38,960 bases of DNA. Origin: Nemertoderma westbladi (Eukaryota; Xenacoelomorpha; Nemertodermatida; Nemertodermatidae). Numbering within the stretch: the stretch's first letter is position 1; each line of letters starts with the position of its first letter. Below the pieces are notes generated by a model. It ran no database searches and was not told the DNA's origin. It was given only the letters and a program-made list of their open reading frames with translations. Positions 1-10,700 of this stretch are shown here, one piece after another. A program made the position numbers and the translations under genes. The DNA lies in assembly GCA_032718475.1 (NCBI GenBank), contig JAUCBJ010007976.1:1-38960 (forward strand), given 5' to 3'.

Positions 1-485
1 ATTATGCACCATCTTAGATCGGTAGAGGATAGACATAAGTGTGTTAAATAGGAACCACCTTTAGGATCCGCTAAAGTGCACTTGTGCAAATATGTGTGCA
101 AATGTGCAATTTTTTTAAATAAGGTCAAATGGTCTATTATTGGGTTCTTTTCGTTGCAGATAATTTATTTTCATATTAATATGTTGTTTGGACCTTACTG
201 AGCGCATTAGGAGTATGTGTACAAATAACCGGTCCTTATAAGGGTTCGATTGTATAAATTAATAATTAATAAGGTTGTAATATTCTAAAAACCAGTGTGA
301 TCTTAAATGAACTTTAAACAATAAATAGAGATCAGATAACAAATGGACCACACAATTTATTAAAAAACTCGCACCTTTTCGGACTTAATATATCGCTTCA
401 ATTTTATTAAACAGTGGATATTTGGGGGAAGTTAGATAAACTGCATTTATGCAGTGAATCTAACTTCCCCCTTCATGATATAATA
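1..485. repeat. Left copy of a ~500-bp direct repeat
   Basis: This segment is similar along its whole length to 2997-3512 (same order of motifs: GTAGATCGGTAGAGGATA-like start, AGTGCACTTGTGCAAAT-like block, CATATTAATATGTTGTTTG, ACCTTACTGAGCGCATTAG, terminal hairpin). Many substitutions and small indels separate the copies, so the duplication is old. The left edge may lie outside the window. The pair could be terminal direct repeats of one ~3-kb element or two copies of a dispersed repeat; no coding frame supports an autonomous element. Confidence 0.8.
424..471. repeat. Perfect long hairpin in the left direct repeat
   Basis: The arms are GGGGGAAGTTAGAT and ATCTAACTTCCCCC (14 bp, perfect), then a 2-nt mismatch, then ACTGCAT/ATGCAGT (7 bp) closing on TT. 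It is too short for a typical pre-miRNA. The same hairpin with altered but still pairing arms is at 3452-3500. Confidence 0.85.
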
Positions 486-1189
486 TACCAAAGACACACT
501 CTTTGGAGGACCCTGTTGTTTACTATGTAGACTTTGTTCAACCTAAACAACTTATGTCAGATTAACAATTTTATCCTGCAAAATTTCTAAGCAATGACTG
601 GTATGAATAATGCTGATCTTCGAACTATGGTTCTTTAATTAAATTTTATTACTTCAAAATCTATATAAGGATTTACCAGTGAAAGGAGCCTAAAATCCAT
701 TATCACAATATAACGGTATCAATAACCACATCTATTATATGTAGATCGTAACAGAGTCAGCCTCGATTCACGTATTATAATTTCAGAGCTGAAATGTTTC
801 GGTGACTATAACTTTCAGATTTCGTATCATACGTACAAACGACTGAGTAGTATATATTAATATTAATGGGATACCGGTATATAGAACAAGTGTACACTGG
901 GAGCGAAAATATATTACATAAAATTTTGAGTAATATAAAATTAACGAGTCCAGTTCGTCTCCCCTCGTGTCATTTGACCCATACACTCATCCCCATCCTT
1001 CCCCCTGCATTCACGCTAATCCCTTTACCTCGTGGTCTTTCGTCAAGTATATATTCCGTGTGGGCCCACCTTGGTGGGATAAATATTTCTCCATTTGACG
1101 CAACACCGCCGCGGCCGCTATGAGGGAGGTGAATACCGCGGCCGCTCCTTAAGCCGCAGGCCATCGCTAACTATATAGGTTAACTTGGG
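486..1189. other. AT-rich sequence without a supported gene
   Basis: Between the left direct repeat and the odd block that follows I see no conserved coding frame. Positions 960-1170 are more C/G-rich and contain two GCGGCCGC-type sites (near 1110 and 1138). Short open frames here overlap each other on both strands and show no protein-like composition. Confidence 0.4.
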
Positions 1190-2650
1190 ATTCTGGGGGA
1201 CTTTTCGATGAAGGAACTGACCAAATTTTTTTATTTTCTCACCAGGGGAGCGGCTCGGAATTCTAAGATATTAGCAACTCTAACATTATTAAATCTAACC
1301 CTTCGACGGACACGGCGGACAAAAAACCGTCATTTTTTCGACAATTTTAAAATTTTTTTGAAAGGCGCTCTACAGTGGCTCGAAAAAACCCTAGGTTATT
1401 GCTTAGCCGACGCCGGGATACGATAGAAGGGATTAATTAGTGAATTCGTTTTTTTTTTCAAAAAAGATTACCACGCCTTTTTTCCGAAAATGTCCGTCAA
1501 AGTTGAAAAAACGGACAAAATGACTTTGCGGGATCCGCTATAACTCGGCTAATATTAATCGTACGGGGACGAAAGTAACGCGGTTGGAAAGGGGAAGAGT
1601 GGTACTACCTTCGTATCGAATGGGGGTAAGATATTTATTAAAATTTCGGGTGGAAAAAGGGGCTGTAAATTTGTACGTTTTTGTCCGTCTTTTTTGGAAA
1701 ACTTATTTCCGAAATGTTTAATTCGACAACGCGGGTAGGAATCCACTAATTCTTTTATGAAACTCTTAGAAGACCATTGGGGCTACGTTCCTATCGAATG
1801 GGGGTACAAAAAATATGTCGGCAATAGGGGCCAAAAAGGGCCAGAATTTGTAAAGTAGTTTTTATCGAATAATTTTTTATTTTTAACTTTAGTTGGTTAA
1901 GGTACATTCTATACAGTCAATATCCATACGGGGAATTCAAATATGCTATCGGTTTTGCTCCAAGGATGATATTAAAAAAATGAGGGCCAAAATTATAATT
2001 TCGCGCTTCAAACTTGCTTCGCGGGAAATCGTCTAGCTCGAAAACTACTTAACTTACGGGAGATTTGTTTACACAGACTTATAGTGCGTTAAATTATCTA
2101 TCTAACAGCGTTAATCACAGCGCCGGAGGTATTATAAAACTGGAGCGGCAGGCGATCGTGTGAAATATTATATTTATAAAAAGGGACGAAAATTTTTTTT
2201 TTTTAACAAATCGCTATTCCATTATAATTTAGCGTATTGCGCCAAAAGTACCTGTAAAAAGTATCAAATTAACTCCGCTATCTTTTATCTTAACATATAT
2301 AATTAAAATTACGAATTTTAAGGGTCGAAAAATATCGCGTTATTTTGGCCCTTTTTTTTAATTTTTTTGGGGCCAAAAATAACCCCTTCTCAAAAGATTA
2401 AGAAAAAAATTACGGCAAAGAATATACCAATTTTATTGAATTTGGACCACCAGAACCGAAGTTAGAGCGATTTTAGTGAAAAAAATAAAAATAATTTTTT
2501 TTCCAAAAAAAATAAGAATGGTCAGGTCAATATTGGGTTTCGAACCCGCGAACTTACGTTTCATTAACGTGATTGATAACCACTAGACTATGTTACCAAG
2601 AGAATTTGAAATTTTCGAGTGACTATTTTTAAACATTAATAACTTCGGTT
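1190..2650. repeat. Unusual low-coding block with internal repeats between the direct repeats
   Basis: The block is rich in short G/C runs embedded in A/T tracts and lacks a sustained reading frame. The 15-mer TATCGAATGGGGGTA occurs at 1614-1628 and again at 1792-1806, each followed by a similar GGG..AAAAAGGG..GTAAATTTGTA-type sequence. Phrases such as 'ATAACTCGGCTAAT' (near 1541) and 'ATAACTTCGGTTCAACT' (near 2638) look like variants of one module. I read this as the body of an old mobile or satellite-like element, family unknown. Confidence 0.4.
2525..2600 (-). repeat. tRNA-like remnant with box A and box B
   Basis: Read on the minus strand it has a box-A-like TAGTCTAGTGGTT and, after about 35 nt, a box B GGTTCGAAACCC. 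The T-arm folds, but the acceptor stem pairs at only about 4 of 7 positions and the anticodon loop is not canonical (no T at position 33). It is therefore a tRNA pseudogene or SINE head, not a working tRNA. Confidence 0.5.
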
Positions 2651-2996
2651 CAACTGGGCCGTTTGATCTGAAACTTTTATCATTGGATAGAGGATAGATT
2701 GTAGTGTGTGAAATAGGATAAAACTTGGGAAAAGACTTATGTGCACTTAGTGCAAAATGCACTTAAATAGTGAACATTTTTTCGATATTTCAAAGACTAT
2801 TATTTCTAGTTCTATTCATCGTAGAATGTTATTTTTTGGATTAAAATGTAGTTTGGAGTGATTTCTAACTATAATCGTAACATTTGTTTAACTTTTTATG
2901 TCTATAAAGTGACTTAAAATGTCCATGAATATGGTCCAAAATCGCAAATCCAGATTTATTAAATTGGATTTTTGACACTTTTAGCGACTGACACTT

Positions 2997-3512
2997 GATC
3001 ATGCACCATCGTAGATCGGTAGAGGATAAACATAAGTTTGTTAAATAAGAACCACCATTACGATCTGCTAAAGTGCATTTGTACAAATAAGTGTGCAAAA
3101 GTGCAAATTTTTTAATAAGGTCAAATTATATAGTATTGGGTTATTTTCTTTGCAGATACTTTATTTTCATATTAATATGTTGTTTGAACCTTACTGAGCG
3201 CATTAGGGGATATGCGTACAAATAACCGGCCCTTATGAGGCTTCGATTGGGTAAATTAATAAAACATAAGGTTGTATAGTATAATATTCTAAAACCAGTG
3301 TGATATTAAATGCACTTTAAAAAATAAATAGAAATCAAATAACAATTGGACCACACAATTAAAAACTCGCACAATTTTGTACTTATTATATCGCTTCAAA
3401 TTAATTCAACAGTTGATATTTGAGGGAAGGGGGAAGTTACAGTGTGCATTCGGGGGAAGTTTGGTGAACTGCATTTATGCAGTGAATCCAAACTTCCCCC
3501 TTTGATATATCA
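2997..3512. repeat. Right copy of the ~500-bp direct repeat
   Basis: This is the second copy of the repeat at 1-485, in the same orientation. Just upstream, 2640-2800 carries a partial, more diverged echo (GGATAGAGGATAG, GTGCACTTAGTGCAAAATGCACTT). An extra GGGGGAAGTTAC at 3429-3440 looks like a partial duplication of the hairpin arm. Confidence 0.8.
3452..3500. repeat. Hairpin in the right direct repeat, with compensatory changes
   Basis: The arms GGGGGAAGTTTGG and CCAAACTTCCCCC pair perfectly (13 bp) and enclose ACTGCAT TT ATGCAGT. Compared with 424-471, an A:T pair has become T:A and another A:T has become G:C, so pairing was kept while sequence changed. Confidence 0.85.
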
Positions 3513-3529
3513 TATACTTAAGACATGCT

Positions 3530-4467
3530 AGGGTGACGGGGAAATATTTGTTACTGTCACACTTTGCTTCCATTTATCCTATCCTTTATTATTACCGCAG
3601 TCAGATAAGAGATAATAAATCAGTAAAAACTAAACTAAACTGTCTTTCATGCAAACAAATTTCTAACTAAAGACGGGTGAATGACCATGACCATGGAAAT
3701 AATTTTAAATATAATTGTATATCAACGTCAAAATACCTCGATGCTTCATCCCATTAGATATGACAAAAGTATACCAAAACCCTAACTATGTACTTTGGTG
3801 TACCCCTTTCTCAAAAAGTTTATCATGTTGAACTCTATCAAAAGCATGACTTGAATCAACAAACCAGACATTTACAAGAATTGGATGTCCTTACTACTCA
3901 CACGTGTTTGTTTGTAAGTTTGTGAGTTTGTTTGTACACACAACTTCTTGCACTTAATGTTGATAGAATTGGATGAAACTTTGTTGATAGGTTCATTATA
4001 GAACCTAGTTTTGTATGCAAGGTTTTGGTTGCGAGGGACCTGCTGGTTGCCTGGCGACAGTGAAATTCATTCTAGAATGACCAATCATAATCGTAGAATT
4101 CACTCAATCAAAATTATGTCGACAGCCCATAGGGAGCATCTATTGGGCATCATTCGGAAAAATTTCGCTTTATTTCGTTTAGAATGGTAGCAGAAGATAA
4201 ATTTCCTACAAACAGTGTTTTTTAACTTACAATATACTATACTAAATATATTGTGTACTTCGCCCAATGTTTCGTTTTTCGTTATCAGGCTGCCCTGCAT
4301 AGGCGCGTACATTATTACAACAATGTTGGTCGCAATGGATCCGTCCATTATTGCCAGCTCTCCGCTGGCAAGCTTGTGTAAATTGTAATCAATGTCTTCT
4401 TTCAGGGCAAATATATCAGTATATTATACTTTAAAGGTTTTAAATTGGTTCTTTACCTGTTCCATAG
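3530..4467. other. Upstream or intronic sequence of the RASEF-like gene
   Basis: I see no recognisable exon. 3900-4030 carries TTTGTTTGT runs and a GATGAAACTTTG phrase of the kind found near transposon 3' ends. A short plus-strand frame beginning ATGTCGACAGCC at 4115 and ending before a possible donor, and another after TTATCAG near 4287, are too short to call. Confidence 0.35.
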
Positions 4468-4704
4468 GAGAATGAGGGATTCTAAGATTTCTCAAGGTGC
4501 CGCTGCGGCACCAGTTTATAATCGTAGACGAAACTACCAAAGGTCGTCTCCGTATTCCAGCGTGAAGCGGCGATCGCGCGATATCGCTACTCACGAACCG
4601 TACAGCGACCCCGAGGAGATCACCATGGACGAAGTTGCCGCTTGTGTGAGTTTCAGTCGGTCCACCGAAACGCTAATGTCTGAAGGCCGCAATCTAAATG
4701 GAAG
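4468..4704 (+). CDS. RASEF-like gene, exon A (linker)
   Basis: The acceptor is TGTTCCATAG and the donor is AAG/GTGAGT. The exon encodes an Arg/Ser/Tyr-rich linker ending in NLNGR, with a short acidic patch ([10 protein letters not shown]) in the middle. It starts with one nucleotide completing a codon from an exon not seen here, unless translation starts at the ATG at 4472. Confidence 0.7.
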
Positions 4705-7700
4705 GTGAGTTCGAGATGGGTTCGGTGTATGACTGTATGTATTTTATATGTACCGGTAGTAGTCGTGGGTCTGGGAACTGCGTACCTAGGCTCAATGTAT
4801 ATGGGCTCCATGTATAGGGAAGTCGTGTACGTAGGCGCTGTGTATTGTATATGGGTACTGTAGTACCGTATGTATATAGACTTTCTTGAGACACCTTTTA
4901 AAATATACTGGCCTTGAAGATCCAGATAATCTCTTAAAAGTCATTGCGGATAGGGAGCATTCTTAAAGCACACTGCTTCACAGCAAGCCAATTTTGGTAG
5001 GCATCCTGGTGAAACAAAATTTTAAGCCAGGATTGTTTTTTAAGCAGCTTCAATGTAGCAGGCCGATTAGATGATGATGTATATGGCTCTGCTGTATAGT
5101 CCTCTGTATAGTCTCCCCTTGTACATAGTCTCTGAGTTTTCAGTGGGTTCAAAATAAACAGGAGTGAATCAAATATTGTTATATATTGTATTGGTGAATC
5201 TGATTCTAAAATGATGTTATAATATTTTCTTGTAGCCAAGAAACACTCCTTGAAGAGACCCCTCGCAATCCTATTACACAGAATAAAAAGCCCGAAACTC
5301 TAAAAATGCACATGGCAGATGTGATAGCGAAAGCTTTTGGGAGAGATATTTCCTCTCCAGTTCCTAAAGAAACGCGTACTAACTCATTTTCAAAGTGGAG
5401 GAGAGGAATTGAGGTAAATTTATCAATTTGTTTTTTGTTTTAATTACATAAGGAGTAAGTAGTTGGGAAGGATAATTGTTATTTTATTTTATTTATTTTT
5501 GTATTTATTTCAATAAAGACTAGCTGAATAAATTGTACTTTTAAAATAGGAGAGAATAACAAAATTTTACATCAATATTACATTAATTTTAATAACAAAT
5601 ATTATATTCTTTGCCAAAAAAAGTATTTTTTGTTTTGTGAAAATTCCCGACTTCAATAATAATTAGCCTCTATTAATGTAAATTAATAGATCTATATTAC
5701 GTTAGGCATTCCAAAGATATAGTAAAGAGTAAACAGTCAAGTAGAAAGTTTCATTCGGGCCATTTTTCCCAGAGAATACACACAAAATCTGACGTTATAT
5801 TTGGCCCATGTGAAGTATACAAGAATTTATTCGGATATATTTAACTTTGCAGTTTACACCCCCATGTGAAGAATACTTTCACATTACCCAGTTTTCAACA
5901 AAAAACCAGGTTACTGTTACAGGAAGGGCTGATTCAAACCAAAACAATAAGCGATATATCGTATATGTAGGCCTACACTGATTGTACAGATTAGAAAAGA
6001 TATAAAAGACTGATAAAAGAAGGATAAATTAAGGATAAATTAGTACAAATTGTTCATATATAAATTCAATACAATTTCGACCGAAAGGTGAAAATGCCAC
6101 TCATATTCCTACCGGTACTCTCCAGCTGCCACTCATTTACCTACCGGTACACCCAACCATACTCTCCAGCTGTCACCCATTTACCTACCGGTACACCCAA
6201 CCATACTCTCCAGCTGTCACCCATTTACCTACCGGTACACCCAACCATACTCTCCAGCTGCCACTCATTTACCTACCGGTACACCCAACCATACTCTCCA
6301 GCTGCCACTCATTTACCTACCGGTACACCCAACCATACACTCCAGCTGTCACCCATTTACCTACCGGTACACCCAACCATACTCTCCAGCTGCCACTCAT
6401 TTACCCAGCGGTACACCCAACCATACTCTCCAGCTGCCACTCATTTACCTACCGGTACACCCAACCATACTCTCCAGCTGCCACTCATGTACCTACCGGT
6501 ACACCCAACCATACTCTCCAGCTGCCACTCTTTTACCTACCGGTACACCCAACCATACTCTCCAGCTGCCACTCATTTACCTACCGGTACACCCAACCAT
6601 ACTCTCCAGCTGCCACTCATTTACCTACCTGTACTCTCCAGCTGCCACTCATTTAACTACCGGTACACCCAACCATACTCTCCAGCTGCCACTCATTTAC
6701 CTACCGGTACACCCAACCATACTCTCCACCTGGCACTCATTTACCTACCGGTACACCCAACCATACTCTCCAGCTGCCACTCATTTACCTACCGGTACAC
6801 CCAACCATACTCTCCACCTGCCACTCATTTAACTACCGGTACACCCAACCATACTCTCCAGCTGCCACTCATTTATCTACCGGTACACCCAACCATACTC
6901 TCCAGCTGCCACTCATTTACCTACCGGTACACCCAACCATACTCTCCAGCTGCCACTCATTTACCTACCTGTACTCTCCAGCTGCCACTCATTTAACTAC
7001 CGGTACACCCAACCATACTCTCCAGCTGCCACTCATTTACCTACCGGTACACCCAACCATACTCTCCACCTGGCACTCATTTACCTACCGGTACACCCAA
7101 CCATACTCTCCAGCTGCCACTCATTTACCTACCGGTACACCCAACCATACTCTCCACCTGCCACTCATTTAACTACCGGTACACCCAACCATACTCTCCA
7201 GCTGCCACTCATTTAACTACCGGTACACCCAACCATACTCTCCAGCTGCCACTCATTTACCTACCGGTACACCCAACCATACTCTCCAGCTGCCACTCAT
7301 TTACCTACCGGTACACCCAACCATACTCTCCACCTGGCACTCATTTACCTACCGGTACACCCAACCATACTCTCCAGCTGCCACTCATTTACCTACCGGT
7401 ACACCCAACCATACTCTCCACCTGCCACTCATTTAACTACCGGTACACCCAACCATACTCTCCAGCTGCCACTCATTTAACTACCGGTACACCCAACCAT
7501 ACTCTCCAGCTGCCACTCATTTACCTACCGGTACACCCAACCATACTCTCCAGCTGCCACTCATTTACCTTCCGGTACACCCAATCATACTCTCCACCTG
7601 GCACTCATTTACCTACCGGTACACCCAACCATTCTCTCCAGCTGCCACTCATTTACCTACCAGTACATCCAACCATACTCTCCAGGTAGCTGCCACTCAT

Positions 7701-10700
7701 TTGCCTACCAGAACACCCAACCATACTCTCCAGCTGCCACTCATTAATTATTTATCTACTTAATACACTTCCTATGAGATGATTTTTCTTATTTGGTTTT
7801 AATTATTGAATTTCAAATATGTGGTGTAATGTAACAGTACTGGATGCGCTAAGGTCGTAGCATTGTTCTAGAACTTATTCTGAAAAGATATAAAAAATAA
7901 GTCTATATAAGTATAAATAATAGTACATTATCTATTTATTTCCCAACAGGGTGCTCCAAACCCAAAAGACGAACGAATGTACCGCGTTGTTTTAGCGGGT
8001 GATGCCGCAGTAGGTAAATCCAGTTTCATTCTCAGACTTTGTACCGGCATCTTCCACAGAAATCTAAATTCAACGTTAGGTAAGTTATTATTATTTATTC
8101 TGTATTTATTCGTAAAAATAGGTTTTACCGACAGTTTAAAATGGTCAAGCAAGACAAACTTATTCGTGGGTTAGTGAAATATAATGGCCATATAAAATAT
8201 ATAGACATTGTGTATACATTTGCACAAATCTCAGTTTTAATATTCAATTTTAAAATGAGGCAGTAACAATTTCGTGTCCACATCCTGTTCTTCAGTTGTA
8301 TGACTTGGTTTTATGGATTACAAGAAGGGCTTCTCCAAGTTTCCTTTGTGTTAGAGGTAGTTAGCAGAGAAGAGAGAGATTGTAGGCCATGTTCTAAAGC
8401 TGCATCCCTGAAAGAAATATATAATATACATTTCCCATATGTTTTAAATTGATAACATTTTGATTTGTCAGATTAAAACCGTTTTGTTTTAATTTTAGTT
8501 AATTGCCGGGACCTGTAGTTGTAAATCGATTTAGCCCCAATAAAACATAGTCTAATCAGGGGCGGTTTCATGGGGGTATGGGGGGAGGGACACCCCCCAG
8601 ACCCCCAGACAATATTTGAGTCGGTACAATTCGCACCAGTCGGTGCACGCAGGGTTAAGGCAGTAACACCATGAAACTGTTTTGTGTTGTGATTGGAAAG
8701 CAGTTGTAATGACAGTGAAAGAGGGAAAAATTTATTGAACTATAACACAGTCAGAGGGTAGGTGTAAAACGCGCATCCGGATCCGGATTCCAAAATTATC
8801 AATTAAGGGAAAGGAGCAGGTTACAGTGGCACGTTATTTTATCCAAAACAATAAACTAAAGTCAATAGAACAGGTTATAGTTTTATTTTTGGGAGTTATA
8901 AAAATGTAAAAAAAATCGACTTCCGTAGGGACAATGTTAAATGTAGAATCCGGATCCGGATCCGCGTTTTACTCTGACCCGTAGTCAGAGTGTAGGAATA
9001 CTTTGACTATGGTAATAGGCCTTTCTATGTTATCTTTGTTTAAATTTAAATATAATATTTATTTATTATAGTATTATACTGGTACTACAATACTGACTAC
9101 TTACTGTATTCAAAATTGTCAATTTCATAAATAATGAAAAAGAGACGAAAACCCACGGGCAGCACTGCGATATCTCATCGCGGTCAACGCTACAAAGTAA
9201 AATGCAAAACAGATACAGTGTTGGTGTGGAGCTATATTTAATAATGATTACAGGATAGAACACAATAAAAAATGTCACGATGTAAAGACTGAAATGGAAG
9301 ACTTAGAGTCATTGTAACTGATAGCATGTGAAAAGGATATTGTTGAAACTATCGAATTGAGTACAATAATTAAGAACTGGATTAAAATTGGATTTAAAAA
9401 ACGTAGAATTTAATTCAAATAATTAAAACCATAATTTGTAGAATTGAATTATATTACTAGTATTATTATGTTATAGTACTATTATAAAGTACTGTAGCCT
9501 ACTACTTCGTTTTAAACATTAATAATTAGTCATTTTATAAGTTATAGTTATTAGTTATGTTATAATTATTAATTACTATTATAATTATATATAATTATTA
9601 AATACTATTATAATTACCACCGCATAAAAATATATATTATTTTTTATTAAATTGTTACTTTTTCGCTCGAATGTACCCCAAATTCGGGAGGAAAGGTTTC
9701 ACTTTTTTACCTAAGGAAAATAGTAACCCAAGATTGCATTGATTTTACTTTTTTTCCCTGAGAAAAAAAAAATAAATAATGATACTAATAATAAAAGTAA
9801 TAAAAATTTTGTAACACTATATCGCTCTATCTTCTATTAAAGAATTGAGCAACAAAAAGTACCAATTTAAGAATAAATTACCTATTACATGGTAAAAAAC
9901 TAGAACTTATTATTCACTACTGGTCTAGCGCAGCCCCTGAGTTTAATCCATATCGTTATTAACACAGGTGTCGATTTTCATGTAAAAAACCTCGAGGTTG
10001 ATAACAAGCTGACAATGTTACAATTGTGGGACACTGCCGGTCAGGAACGGTTTCGTTCCATAGCGCGTTCCTATTTCCGCAGGGCTGACGGAGTTCTACT
10101 TCTGTATGACTGCTCATGTGAACAGGTAAATACTTCAATAAAGGTTTATTTTGGTTCCCCATTTTGGAACCCTAGTGCCTGAGTACTAACAGTGGCCCAA
10201 GTGGCCCTAAATGCTAGGTAGTATCTGAGGGAAGACCCCATGTCCTATTTTATTGTTTTAATATTAATATTACAATCCCTCTAAAGTCGTGGTTGTCAAC
10301 ATCATATAATTATATGTGTGATTGTGACAGTTGTAATAATGTCAGTGTTAGAATATCATGTTAGAATATCAACACAAATAAACTGATATCTTTAAATTGT
10401 TGAATTTTAGTCATTCTTATCTGTCCGAAACTGGGTAACAAACATTGCGGATTCCGTTACAAAACCAACCCCTATCATGATTTGCGCGAATAAAACGGAC
10501 CTACGGGATCACGAAAGTAAACGAAGCGAATCCAAGCGAAAATCCGGGTTTGTTTCTAGAATACAAGGCCAAGCGTTGGCAAAGGAAGTCGGGGCCTTAT
10601 TCACAGAAACCAGTGCAATGGACGGCAGTAATGTCTTGGAGGCGGTAATGGAACTGGCCAGGTTTGTTTTGGTTAACACTAAGGTCCCGGGAAATATCCT

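Noticed and set aside
2525-2600. Functional tRNA gene
   Set aside because: The acceptor stem and anticodon loop are broken; only the polymerase III boxes persist.
1-3512. Idea that the direct repeats are retrozyme or Penelope-type terminal repeats with hammerhead ribozymes
   Set aside because: I looked for the hammerhead core (CTGATGA...GAAA) in both orientations and did not find it.
4100-4348. 82-codon minus-strand frame and short plus-strand frames at 4115 and 4290
   Set aside because: Too short, no homology recognised, splice sites unconvincing; the plus pieces do not join exon A in phase in any way I could establish.
5905-5965. Fifth MITE family 1 copy
   Set aside because: Only a CAGG/CCAAAACAATAA phrase is shared; too short to support a copy.
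6088-6996. 302-codon open frame in the 44-bp array
   Set aside because: It is produced by stop-free repeat units read in rotating frames, lies inside an intron of the Rab gene and has no conserved domain; kept only as a finding.
6097-7745. CRISPR-like array
   Set aside because: The repeats are directly adjacent without unique spacers, and the setting is a eukaryotic intron.
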